Shown one piece after another: positions 10,542 to 21,818 of a stretch of 64,000 nt of DNA. Every line of letters starts with the position of its first letter. Position 1 is the first letter of the stretch. The DNA is taken from positions 2,852,001 to 2,916,000 of the forward strand of contig NW_025408676.1 of the NCBI RefSeq assembly GCF_020360975.1, read 5' to 3'. A program made the translations under genes and the position numbers. The notes beneath the pieces are model-generated. The model was not told the DNA's origin and made no database searches. It worked only from the letters and a program-made list of their open reading frames with translations. Source of the stretch: Hirsutella rhossiliensis (taxonomy: Eukaryota > Ascomycota > Sordariomycetes > Hypocreales > Ophiocordycipitaceae).

Positions 10542-13306
10542 TTACGTCCTGACCTCGATACACCTATCCTCGGTGCGGTCGCTTCTCGCATCGTCGTCGG
10601 CCTCTTTGGCTGTCTCTTCTGGCGGAGCGTCAGCCATGCTCGTGTCTCCGTCCTCAAGGCCAACCTCGGCCTCGACAGGCGCGTTGCTCTTCTCACCCTG
10701 CTGCGACTGCGAACCTTGCTCGGCGAACACGTACGCCCCGAGGTCCTCGGCCGCCCGCTCGAGGTCCGACTCGGCCACAATCTTGTCGAACAGGGCGGCC
10801 GCGTCCTTGGCAGCATTTCCCGTCTCGTCCCGCGGCTCGGTCACGGTGGTCTGGACATCGCCCGCGGACTCGGAACCGGCCCCTTGGGGGACGGAGGCCG
10901 TCGGAGGGTCGACGAGGACGTAGCGGGCTGCGAAGTTCATTTCTCTGGCAAATTTCGCAGCCTAGTGGGCCGAGTTGGGTCAGCAAGCACGGCCCCGACG
11001 GGGGAACGAGGGGCGCCTTGGTTGTGCACTCACCTCGAGATCCAACTCAATGACTGGCACTTTGCCAGACTGGGCGACGGCATCGATGGCGTTGGTGCTG
11101 GTACCATACTCGACGCCGTCCCGCGTGCCGTGCTCCACCAGACGATCGCCGTCGCGAAGCTGGCCGAACTCCCGGTCCGTGACGAAATGGAAGCTCTGGC
11201 CCCTGACCTCGTCGTCGCGAGGCTCTCGCACCGCGTGCCGGACCACCGTCGCAAACACGCCCTTGTGCCTCTGTTTCAGCTGCTCCACCAGTCCCGTCCT
11301 GCTGGTACCCTTGAGGCCCGACACGATGACGGGCTCGCAGTTCTGCGGCATGTCCTCCTCGTCTGCCGCGTCCTCGTCAGGGGCGCCGTTGATTTCGACG
11401 AGCTCCTCGAAAACGCTGTCGATATTTTTCGAGTCGTCAATCCTGTCAAAGGCCGCCAGCTTCGACCGTCCGCCTATCCGAAGAGCTCGCCAGCTTTTGC
11501 TCGCCTTGCCCGCAACGGCAGCGGCCTTGGTCTGCTCGTTTGTCGGCATTTCTATTTCGAACTCGTCGTTTGCAATGGTCCTCTTGAAGCCGTCCAGCTC
11601 GGGCAGCGCGTACCTCTCTGCCTCCTGGAGGTTATCCATGGAGAGCTTGCGAGGGTCGTCGCGAATGAAGTCCATCGACACGGCACCTAGCGGGTTCGGC
11701 CGCAGGCGCTTGCTAGTGGCCATGCGCTGTGCATTGCCTTTGGACTCTTTGAAGGTCTCGGTGGAGACGGGTTTCCGCTGAATGGGCGGGCAACTGGCCA
11801 TCTTCCAAAATACCCAGTTCTTGTCCCTCGCAAGCACAGTCTCAACCATCCTATTAAAGTACGGACCGTCGGGCCCCCTTTTCAGATAGTCTGATATGGT
11901 CGTCTTCATTTCGTTTGCCCACTTTGTCTGCTTTGTGTCAATACAATCACTTGGTCGGAATTGTGGAAAGCCACTCACGTTTTCCTCGTCGAGCTGATCG
12001 TTGTACATGACCGACTTGTTTGAGGCGTTGAAGCCGGCTAGCTTTTCTTTTGCTCCAGAGGTCAGGGAGAGAATGAAGTCGATGATGATGAGAGCCTGGA
12101 CAAGGACATGACGTCGAAAAGATAGATCGCTAATCTGGGCCAATGTTAGTAACGGTTGGGTCGGGAGCGGGAATTTCAATGAGCGTACCTCCAACTCAAA
12201 CAGGTCCTTGCTGGTGAGATATTTGGGGTTGAATGTCGCTAGACCATCACCGGCCTCATCTTCTTCTCTCTTGCGCTTCAAGTCCCGCCTCATGTTCTCC
12301 ATCGACTTTGAAGACTGGGCGCCTTCGCCGTTGTGGATGGCCTGGAAAGCCTTCAAGGTAGCGCCAAGGTTGTTCTTGAAGTGGGCCATGTGCGTCGGGA
12401 CCAGGAGCTTGAGTGGCTGGCTGAAGCACTCCTGAAGCGACCAGAATGAGGCGTAAAGGGAGTCGGGATCAAAGGCCTTTGACGTCTTCTTGGGCACGGC
12501 TTTGTTGCCCGCTTTGGTGTCTGTCGAGTCCTTTGGCATTATCTGATCATCGATGACCATTTTGGAATCTTCCTCGGAAGCCCTCGGGGGCTCAAAATTG
12601 GTGACGTTCTCGACGTGATATTCGCCTCGAAGGTTGACAGAGCTTCTGTCTCCCAAGGGGAAACTCTGGAAGAGGAAGATGAAGACCCGCCCGCAAAAGG
12701 CCGTGTCCTCGGCGCGGGATAGCCGGCGGAGGAGCTCGTTGCAACTTCGCAGTATGACCAGGTTCTTTTGCTTAAAGTGCTTGGATGTAATGCGCTCGCG
12801 ACGCGACTCGAGGTAGTCGAATATCTTGCGGCAGCCAGCTATGGTTTGGCTGTCGAGCAGCTCCTCGACCAACCAGAACAGCAGTGCGGGATCGCATTGG
12901 CCCATGTCTGACAGGATCGAGAGTATGTCGAGGAGATTCCACATTTTGACAAATTCGGGAGAGTCGATGGAAGTAGTGGCCTGGAAATGTTAGCGAGGAT
13001 CGCAGGGCTGGTGAGAGGACTGCCTCTTACGATTAGCCGACCGAAGAGATCTCTGGCAGCAGTTTCGAGAATGGCGAAATGGAGCGTCTTGGCAGCCTCG
13101 AGGTTATTGTCCGTGTCCGAGGCGGCGAGGCTGACGAGAGAGGCCGAGATGCGACCTTCGAGGGAGCCGAGATCGGACGGATTCAGAACTGGCTCGAGGG
13201 CCGACGTCGGCTTTGCGAGCTCGGCATCTTGGAGAAGATCGGCCAGGAGCGCCCCGGCGCCTGCTACGGCAGCGACGCCTGGGTTCTGGATGTCGAGAGC
13301 GGGCAT
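10542..13306 (-). CDS. HPR1: THO complex subunit 1 (Hpr1/THOC1) with a C-terminal guanylate-kinase-like domain
   Basis: Five exons (13306-13031, 12980-12189, 12134-11979, 11927-11034, 10961-10542) join in phase 0 and give 845 residues. Introns are 50, 54, 51 and 72 bp; the 54-bp one has a perfect TACTAAC branch site. Residues about 60-560 match the THOC1 family, for example FPLGDRSSVNLRGEYHVENV. THO couples transcription elongation to nuclear mRNA export and limits R-loops. Residues about 606-788 align over their whole length with guanylate kinase: RHAVREPRDDEVRG, FHFV, EYGTS, ARYVLVDPP and a C-terminal ETG..DLERAAEDLGAYVFAE. The P-loop lysine is replaced (SGLKGTSRT), so catalysis is unlikely. 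An acidic tail ends the protein. The start is the first in-frame ATG; the frame stays open about 100 codons upstream without another ATG. Confidence 0.93.
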
Positions 13307-14117
13307 CGCGGCGGGCGCGGCGGGCTGTTCAGAGACGGACGCCGCCTCGCGAGCCGTCACGAAGCCTCGCTCGTTGGAAGGCAAACGCAGGATCGGACCA
13401 GGCGCGAAACCATGCGGTCTGCGCAGGTGAAAGAAGGACGGACAGATACTCAGAGGCCACAGCCCAAGTCTCCAAAGGCAAAGGATGGTTGCTGTTGGGC
13501 TGTGCAGGCGGCGGCGGGCAGAGCTGGAGTTGCAAAGCGAGGATGGTCGATGAACAATGGGAAATGGGCGGGAGATTCTCGGCGGTAGCCCGATACCTTG
13601 GATAAGCCGCACAGGGAGCTTATCTTAGGTACGAACATGAAGTACCCATGTATCAAAGGTACCTGCCTCTTGGGACAAGTTGAACCACTTCTGGCACGGC
13701 GTCCGAACACGAGACCTGAATCCTTGCAGATAAAAGGCTCCTCCTCGTCGTGGTTTCCATTTCACCTTTCCGTTGTTGATCGAACGAACTATCGCAGCCA
13801 CGCGTGTTGAGCCTCCAAAGTACGACACGTGACGGGTGGTCGACCGCCCCGGCACGGGCCATCAAACTCCTCTTCCAACGGCACGGGGGCACGACGACAA
13901 CCTCGGCAGCGTACGTACTTGATGACCTGTGTCGCCTCTATCTTGATATTGTGTATGAAGCCTATGAGCCATCTGCCACCGCCGGAAACAGTTCCTTGAC
14001 ATGTGCACCCGCCCTTTGCCGTCTTCTGGCAACCAACGCGGCCAATCGCTGATCCGTCATATCAAGGCCAGCGCTTGTCATCCCCAAGTACAAATACAGG
14101 GCCTTTCCGCTCATATC
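13307..14117. other. Intergenic region upstream of THO1 and downstream of the P450
   Basis: No gene is supported. It should hold the THO1 promoter and the P450 3' UTR. GGTACC-type motifs occur at about 13628-13665. The THO1 frame is open back to about 13612 but has no ATG before 13306. Confidence 0.55.
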
Positions 14118-16016
14118 TCATCTTAACGGCTTATCAGTCTCCCAGTCGTTTTCTTCTGTGCCGCCCTCGACTGTATCCTCCAACGGGTTGAACTGCAGCA
14201 AGCACCTCTGGCCCAGCGGCCGCGTCGAGATGAGCTGATCGTACATGGCCATCGACTCCTCATTCATGGATGCATCGGGCGTCGTGCCAAACTTAGAGTA
14301 GACGTCCCGTAATAGCGTCTTCATCTCGGCCAAAGCAAGACTGTGACAGCGAGGCGACGTCAGCCATCACCGCGTCAGCCCACGTCTCTCGCTCTTCTCA
14401 GGGGACGCGCAGACGTGTCGCATCGAGGCTAAAAGACCATGGCGTGGCGGCAACTCACTGCTTTCCCACACAACCTCTACCGCCGTTGGCAAACGCGAAG
14501 AGCAGCCGCTGCCTGTCGATTTCACCGTCAGATCCCAGCCAGCGGTCCGGGTCGAATGTGTCCGGCTCCGGAAACACGTCCATATTGATGCGGTGCACAG
14601 AATACGCCTGGCAGCTCACAATCGTCTGCTCTGGCAGCCAGAAGCCATCAATTGTGCGACCTCCCGGAGGCACGAGACGCGGCAGTGACATGGGGATTGG
14701 CGGATAGCATCGCAGACCCTCGTGTACAATGGCGTCTAGGAAAGACAGCTGGTCCACGGGTGCTCCAGGGTTGTTCTGCAGTTCTTGCGTCAGTCTGCGT
14801 TGGTAGGGGAGAGACCGGGGCTGCGACAGCTCCCACATGAGGAAGCACAGGGAATCCCCGGTCGTATCAATGCCCGCGACTACGTGATCAAGGCACTCGG
14901 CGGCCACGTCGATGGCATCAAGCTCCTCCTTCTGCCCCAGGCGACTCAAGAGGGTGAAACTGGCGGTGTCTCTGCACTTGCTCGTTTCCAAGATGTAGTC
15001 ATCAACCAGTGGTACCTCTCTGGGTTTCACAAACAGGGTGAGAAAGCTCGCTAGTAGCCGATGAAGGGTGGGACTATAATGAGAAATGAGGCGATCTGGC
15101 GGGATATCGTTGTCAGCCCCTGACGTGTTGATCTGTCTTTGTTTTCCCACTGACTCTGCAAGCTGTCGTCGGCTGTCGACTGATGCATCATGTCTTCATC
15201 CACTTTCTTCCCCAAGCAATTCGAGCCATGTGGGTGGAAAATGTGATGTGTGATGCAGTCGCAGGCGTAGGCATGCAGGGCTACGGCGATCAGCTGCCGG
15301 CGTCAAACATTTCGATTGAGTACCTGGCGTTTACGAACCCATCTGGCCTCGACGTGTTAGCCTCGACTTGGAGTGTGCGTCCGGCACCTCCCAGAACCTA
15401 CGAAAACCTCCGAGGTCTTGCTTTTCGAGACCGAAGTGCAGCGACGGAGGAAAGCTCGGGAAAGCTCTTGGATGCCTTGCATGGGGGCGGCTTGCATGAC
15501 GCTCGAGTTGGCATAGCGGTCGGCGAGAAGCCTCTTCCGTCCAGCATGCTAGCTCATGTCAGCAACTCCGCGGGGGCATGAGTGAGTAGGCGTTGACGCT
15601 CACGTCTGTTTTGTTCAGCATTGTGAACATGGTCCTGTGCCATCGAGGGTCAGATGAAGAACGCCTTGTGGGCGGTGCGCAACCGCTCACCTCCTGCCAT
15701 AGACTTTGAAGAGATCGTAGAAGCTGGACTTGTCGTAGCCGCTTCCTCCCGAACAGTATATCTCCTTCAACGCCGGCCAGGACGTAAACGACACCTCGTT
15801 GGGGGCAATCCGCACGACGGGGCCGTAGCGTTGGTGGAGTTTGTGTATATAGGCGGTTCGACCGGCATTGAGCTCTCTCCATCTGAGCACGAGCGACGTC
15901 AAGAGGGACGAGGGCGGCCCTGGTAGCCTGCGGAGTGGCGAGCTGAGACGGCGGACGAGGCCGACGACGACTACCAGGGACAGTGCCGCGAGGGCGTAGG
16001 GCAATGAGAGTAGCAT
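14118..16016 (-). CDS. Cytochrome P450 monooxygenase, membrane-anchored
   Basis: Six exons (16016-15691, 15634-15604, 15548-15402, 15293-15155, 15095-14459, 14340-14118) give exactly 500 residues, the normal P450 length. The N-terminus has a hydrophobic anchor followed by RRLPGPP. Later signatures are the I-helix AGIDTTGDS, the ExxR in HEGLR, FDPDRW, and the heme-cysteine loop FANGGRGCVGKH. The final histidine of that loop is rebuilt across the last intron (118 bp), which supports the splicing. The 108-bp third intron is the least certain border, because several AGs are available between 15294 and 15340. The sequence resembles fungal class II microsomal P450s that need an NADPH reductase. The substrate is unknown and no biosynthetic partner genes adjoin it, so it may serve detoxification or an isolated oxidation. 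Confidence 0.9.
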
Positions 16017-16795
16017 TGGGGGCAGATTGTCCGCTACCTCGACGCAAATCGAAGCATGGTCGTAGGATGGAGGAGAGAGACGACGCTCCCTCTCGCGTTT
16101 GATGGTAGCACGGGTTGCCCTAAGGAGAGAGAAGGTCGTTCTCGTGACCCTGCCTCCCCACCCCGCACAAACGACGGCCAGATGGCGAGGCATAGGAGGT
16201 TAACGCATAGGAGGTTAGCCTCTACTCCGTACCTCGAGGGTCAACGTACTTTGTACCTGCCCTATCTCCAATGGCGGTGACAGGCTCGAGTATCCGAGAC
16301 TTGGTGTCTACACCTTATCCTGCCCGCCACGCACTGCAACTTGGCTACCAAGACATGCAATACTACCTCAGCAGTACCTCAGCAGCCAAGCTGCTTCTGT
16401 TTTCATCATGTCCTGCACTCCTCATCGATGCAACTGACTGCATACAGTACATACACACTCAGCCCCCGTGGAAAGCAGCCGACTGGCTTGTGTGGAGCCA
16501 AGATGAGCCCACGTAGTACAAGACGAAGCTCTGCATCCGCGGCTCCTGTGCACTCCTTAGCTGATGTCTTGGCTTTCTCATTTTCTCAACTAATGCCAAA
16601 TGCTATGCACACGTAGTAAGCATACTTCGTCCAACAGACCTGGACCGTCCTTTTCTGACTCGTTCTCACCTCCTAGAATGCACTCTCCATGTGGTTTGGC
16701 CGCATAGTAGGTTCGATATCCTGTGTACGCCTGGCTACTGCGTGGTCGCCTGTTCCGCCAGACGCGTCAGTTCACCCGTTCCTGGCTCTGTCCTC
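16017..16795. other. Intergenic region upstream of the P450
   Basis: No gene is seen. It contains the P450 promoter and the 3' end of the small secreted protein gene. Two short direct duplications occur: GCATAGGAGGTTA at 16190 and 16205, and TACCTCAGCAG at 16364 and 16375. One copy of TACTCCGTA lies at 16223-16231. Confidence 0.55.
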
Positions 16796-17194
16796 CTAGT
16801 ATACCACTATGCCCGACTTTTTCTTGACGGGATATAAGCCCTTGGCTGGGTATCCTCTTCCTGGCTCCCTGGCGGCTTCAGTGTGGCGGGTCAGATCCGA
16901 ATCACGCTCGCTCTCCATCGTGTCGGCCGATTCCTCCGCCGTGAACTTGACATTGCTGCCAGAATCATCGACGGAGACTTGACCCGCATCGTCTTCGAGG
17001 TTGCTCTCGGAGCCTTCAAGTTCGTCATCGCCCATGCCGGCGACGAGTTGCGTGTCTCTCTCTTTCATGTGCTTCTCTCGCTCGAGATTGCCGACATGAT
17101 TCATCATTGTAACCCCGCGCCCGCCAACTGGCGGAGCTCCGACAGCAATGCTGGCGAGGCAGCCCAGGAGAGCAGCAGCAATGCTCAACTTCAT
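16796..17194 (-). CDS. Small secreted acidic protein, function unknown
   Basis: A single-exon frame of 132 residues starts at the ATG at 17194. The first 19 residues form a typical signal peptide: Met-Lys-Leu, an Ala/Leu/Ile core and a likely cut after VGA (before PPVGG). The mature part of roughly 110 residues has no cysteine, is rich in Asp, Glu and Ser, contains basic pairs near the start, and ends in a Lys-rich KKKSGIVVY tail. No domain is recognised. A TATA-like ATATATATAC lies at 17321-17330, about 130 bp upstream. The frame stays open upstream to 17344, but that extension would bury the signal peptide. It could be a lineage-specific secreted protein or effector-like peptide; a chance frame cannot be excluded. 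Confidence 0.55.
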   Translation of the reverse strand: MKLSIAAALLGCLASIAVGAPPVGGRGVTMMNHVGNLEREKHMKERDTQLVAGMGDDELEGSESNLEDDAGQVSVDDSGSNVKFTAEESADTMESERDSDLTRHTEAAREPGRGYPAKGLYPVKKKSGIVVY

Positions 17195-18983
17195 CTTGTA
17201 TATGTGCGCGCAAATTAGCAGGGAGGTCGCGACGACAACCAGAGATGAATATGTACTTCCGGCTGTCGAGCTTTGACGACAGAGCGGAGCATCCTCCCGC
17301 CAGAGCGACGTAGGCTCGCGATATATATACAACTCCTCTCTCACAAGTTGCTCGACCGTATACTGGAGCGTGCTGTCTCGGCCTGCGTCAGTAGGCCATC
17401 CTCTGGTCCCTGAAAAGCTGGAGAATCATCAGAGGGGTGCCTTGGAGGACACGGAGAGCCGAGCAGAACAGTAGATAGACGACGAGACACATGTGCAACT
17501 TGTACGGACGGTCTCATGTTGCTCCGCCCGGGAGAAAAGGGCAGAGGCACCATCGGGGCCGCAGACGCGAGTTCCTTGCAGTGACGCAACTCGGCTACCT
17601 GGGTGGGTTCGCCCAGCATACCAGCTCAGAAACAGCGCGACCAAGCTCTGATGCTATGCGCACGCCGCCCCGCCAGCCCAAGGATGGTCAGTGGGCTCGC
17701 GGGGACTAACGGAAGGAAGGGAAGAAGGACGAAGCGGGGAAAACACGAGCAGCGACAGAGGTAAGAGGTCGGTTTCACGTCTTGAATTTCAGTTGGGTCG
17801 ATCCGAACGGCAACATGACGGGGGCTGAGGGACAATTGGCCGTGAGTGACAGAGGGCCTTGGAGCTTGGCCGCGGAAAAGCAAATTGGTGGGCATGACGT
17901 GTGCTGGTGGATGACTTGGGAGTCGTTTAATTATGCCGACGGCTTTTGACGATTGAGGCAGGGAGGACACAGCTTTCGTACGCAGATTACATAAGACGCC
18001 GTCACTATACCGCAATTGGGAAAGCTCTTTAGTTAGCGGACATCCATTTGGCCCACCGCGTCTGTCCTGTAATGTGTACAAGCTCGAGCCCCGCCACATA
18101 ATAGTACCGGCACAGTACAGCCCGAGCCAAGGCCCCATTGCCGACCATCAGCTTGGCTGTCTCTGTCGACGCGGCGGCTTCTCCACTGTACCTACTGTAC
18201 CTACGTACTGGTACTTGAAAGGCAGGGGGGGATGGGGCGCTTGACGGCCACGCTACGCAATGTACTGTACATTCTGTACTGATACCGTGGACGACAACGT
18301 GGCGCGTGGAGCGAGCCACGCCATGTACCTCGCTTGTAATAGCCTCAGGTCGGCCATCCCCCATCATGGGCCTCTTCTTCCCTCATCCACCACCGCTGGA
18401 CGGTACCTCCTTGCTAGATAGAAATAATTGGGCTGTGCGGCGGCAAAGATTCCCTGTCGAGGCCTTGCTGCGAGGACAGTGATTCGTCAGCGCTCTCGAG
18501 CTTCGGGCGAGAAGCTAGCTGAGAGGCAATCATCATCTCTGGCGTACTCCGTACATACAACATACATACCTACGTACATACAGTACTTGCTTGTGCATAT
18601 CACCCCCTGTGCGTTACAGGGAGGCCACTGACATTTCACGACGACGACGACGAGCACCGACGGCGGTGCGAACCAGCCTCGTCCCGCATCCCTCCCTCGG
18701 CTCGTCAGCGTCGGCGGCATCCAACCGGCACGGCCCGACCGACAAGCCCCTCCTCAACCCCTCTCGCCTGGCTTCATCGAGTCCTTTCTCTTCTGTCGCT
18801 CGCTCCGAAAAGACTGCTCGTTCCTGGCTTCTCTACGAGGCGTCTGGCACGCGTCCGGGCTGATGAGCTGGTTGGAGGAAAAGGCGCCCCGAGATAGCGC
18901 CGGCGGTTCCTCAAGAGACTGTCCAAATCCCCGTTCCCGATCTACTCACCCTTCTCCGTCGCCGGCTCGCCCAGAATTCGAGG
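17195..18983. other. 1.8-kb divergent intergenic region between secreted protein and Gln-rich protein
   Basis: No further gene is supported; frames of 60-170 codons overlap on both strands without domains. The TATA-like box for the secreted-protein gene is at 17321-17330. TACC/GTAC-rich sequence lies at 18180-18260 and 18540-18600, the latter including TACTCCGTA at 18545-18553. A CGA trinucleotide run is at 18638-18655. The last 250 bp before 18984 are C-rich, as expected for a leader. Confidence 0.55.
17321..17330 (-). promoter_or_regulatory. TATA-like box of the small secreted protein gene
   Basis: The alternating ATATATATAC lies 127-136 bp before the proposed ATG at 17194, a plausible distance for a fungal TATA element with a leader of about 100 bases. 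It is one of few such boxes in this GC-rich window. Confidence 0.35.
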
Positions 18984-21818
18984 ATGCCGAGCTTTGTTGG
19001 TCGCCTGAGCAAGCCCAGCAACCGTTCGCAGCCCGCAATTGCTGAGCAGCCGCTGTCCGTCTCTGGCCCGGGCTTGGGCGCTGGAAATAGCGGTCCAGGC
19101 CTGCTAGCCGACTCGCCCGCCGAAGCAACCCCCCCGTCAGCCAACACGGCCCTCAGCTCCAGCGAGTCCTTTGTCGACGCGCTGCAAAACCTGGCATCGC
19201 AACCGCCACCGCACCTCAACAATCCACAGTCGGCGGGCCCCAGCCTCAATCCCGTCCCGTTACTGATCCCGTCGCTCGGCGTCGCTGCCGACGGCTCGTC
19301 GCCGGCCTTTAATGGTCGCCAGCGGTTCCAGACGCCTCTCGAGCAGCAGCGGTCGCCGCCGCCGCCACTCCTCCACCTCGCATCTCAGCGCCAGCAACCA
19401 CAGCAACCACAGCAACTACATCAATACGACAGCGCCTCGGCCGACCGAGCCCCCGGCTCCGAATTGTTCCAGCAGTCGTCGACGATCACGGGCGCCCCCG
19501 AGAAGCGGTCGACACGCAAGCTCATCAAGGGCATTTTCTCCAGCTCGGCCCGCACCTCGCACGACCCCCCTCACCAGCACAAATCCTCCCAGTCGCATGG
19601 CTATCAGAGCTCTTACGACGACACCGCAAGCCTAGCACGACGTTCGTCCAAGAGGGTGAGCTTTTTTTTACCCCCTTTTTTCCCACTCTCTTCCCCGTAG
19701 CACCTCAGTCCCCCAACGACGCCGGGGTTCATGCAGATGCAGCTCGCAGCTGTGTTGCCATTGCGGGACATGGGCGGGGCTGACCATCAACCCCCCCCCC
19801 TTTTTTGGGGCGAGCGAGGCTCTAACGTCGGTCTCCCGTTGCAGGACTCCCGAATCACTCTTCCCAACGCCACCATCCGCTCGGTGCCCGGCGAGCAACT
19901 CGAGCTATCGTCGTACGAAGACGACCGCTACCAGCCACCAGACCACCCCCCGCCTCAGCAGCAGCAGCCGCAGCAGCCACAACCCCTGCAACGTCGAGGA
20001 ACACTGCACGTCCACGAGCACCAGATCCTTCACGAACCCCAGGCACAGCAGACTGCGCCTTACGACCAGCACTTGCCACAGAGTCGTCCACAGGGGGTCC
20101 AGCATCCGCACCTCCACCACTCAGGCCCGCACGAGCAATTTTCCGAATCACACATTGTGTCCAGTCATTCGTCGGCAGTGCTGCAGCAGCAAAACCCCGA
20201 GACCATTTCCCAGCTTTCCTACGACTCGTTGATTACCGATTCGGACCAACCGTCTCTTCACCAGCAACACTCGGTCCAGACATCGCCCGCAGACGCCTAT
20301 TCTGCCACCTTGGCCCAGGAGACGGCATCCACGATCCCAAAGCCGGCTCCGATTCAGAATCCCGATAATAACCAGCAGCCCGCCATGGTTCCGCCTGGAG
20401 GCGTTCCCCCGCCGAACCGCAGGATGGACGCCGAAAAGGCCCTGCGAGGGCAAGCCGAGCCGCCGCTCGGTCCAGCCACGGGTTATCGCCAGGGCAGCAT
20501 ATCGACGAATCCTATGAGTCCTCTCCCGCCCACGCCTGGGCAGAACCTCGGCTATCGAAGCGATCGGGCGTCGCAGTACGAAGGCTCGGCGGGCGTCGAC
20601 CAAGGTCGAGATAGCCCTCAGCCATCGAACCCCGATCAGGAACTCAGCATAGAGGTCAAGTTCAAAGAGCTACGTGAGGCCCCCCGTCCCAGAGTTTGTG
20701 CGGCGTAGAGCAGCCAATTGACCGACGTTGAGATAGTGGTCAAGTACAAAAACGTCAAACGGCTCTATTTCGACAACAAATTCCACATTACACAATTGAC
20801 TGGCCAGGTTGAGCAACTGCAAAATGCCGTTGCCAATCAGCGCATGTCGCAGTCACGAACTGCTTGGGACGACAACGAGTACTCGACCAGGTTCAATCGG
20901 CTCAACGGCGCCATCAACAACCTGTCGTTCAACATACGAAAGGACTGGCGCTGCCTGCCCCTCTGGCTCGAGAGCTTCGTCAGTGCCGATGCGGTCAAGA
21001 CAGGAAAGCAGGAAATGACGGCGGTCGGGCGGGCTATTGTGTCGAGATGGATCGTGGAGGAACTCTTCGACAAGTGTTTTCACCCCGGGCTGGAGCCGCA
21101 ACTGAGCTGGCAGCTCAAGGAAATTGAGCTCAGTATCCGGGGCAACGCATACACGATGCACAGCCAGGAAGAGTTCGATGCACTGACGACCAAGGTTGTC
21201 AACTGGAGAATGGCCACCCTAGACGGGTTGCAGCAGAAGCTCAACTCACCTGAGATGAGCGAGAACCGGGCGAAGCTGATTAGCAGGGCCACCAATAACC
21301 TGACAGCTTACCTCTACCAGCACCTGAACAACCCGCCGCCCCCGGGGGTGGAAGGCAGTACGTCGATGATCGCGGAGCTTGCCGTGGCGATTGCAACGAA
21401 CCTGCCGATTGAAAGCCGGGACGTGGCCATCATGTATCCTTTGCCCGGGGACGCGGTGCAGACCCACCTCATGGAGATTGAGAAGACGGGGCTGCCGACG
21501 CTGGACTCTCAGAAGTCGGAGGTTGAAGCAGTTGACGAAGAAGGGGAGGTGGAGCTGGAGGACGAGGCGGACAAGGACAAGGACAAGGGCGCGAGGGCTC
21601 GAGGAGACAAGATCAAAGCCGGTATGTTTCCAAGCAAGCCGCCGCACAACGCGCCCCGACCCAGGAGAACTGGCAGCGGCGCCTCGCGGGCATGTGCTAA
21701 CAGTTGACCCTGGTTAGGCTTCCCTAGGGACGCCGGCACGGTGCGGTTCGCAGGATTCATGGCGCTCGAAGTCAGAGGGCGTCAGGTGCTAATGAAGGCT
21801 CCAGTATGGACTGTCTGA
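18984..21818 (+). CDS. Gln/Pro-rich conserved fungal protein of unknown function
   Basis: Four exons (18984-19655, 19845-20673, 20737-21621, 21718-21818) give 828 residues. The first intron is long (189 bp) and includes C- and T-runs; the others are 63 and 96 bp, the last with a GTGCTAAC branch site. Residues 1-490 are low-complexity Ser/Pro/Gln/His sequence with a short basic KRSTRKLIKGIFSSS segment near residue 180. From about 495, after KFKELLVKYKNVKRLYFD, a conserved globular half begins: a predicted coiled coil around residues 500-530, then NRLNGAINNLSFNIRKDWR and VSRWIVEELFDKCFHP. An acidic Glu/Asp/Lys stretch precedes a short conserved end, GFPRDAGTVRFAGF. I recognise this as the kind of hypothetical protein conserved in Pezizomycotina but know no assigned role. 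The C-terminal exon is inferred from a good splice pair. Confidence 0.82.

Noticed and set aside
10395..11690. Plus-strand open frame of 431 codons opposite THO1
   Set aside because: Antisense mirror of the THO1 exons produced by codon bias; no independent family signature.
14118..17194. Secondary-metabolite cluster around the P450
   Set aside because: No synthase, terpene cyclase, transporter or Zn-cluster regulator lies nearby; flanking genes are housekeeping apart from the small secreted protein.
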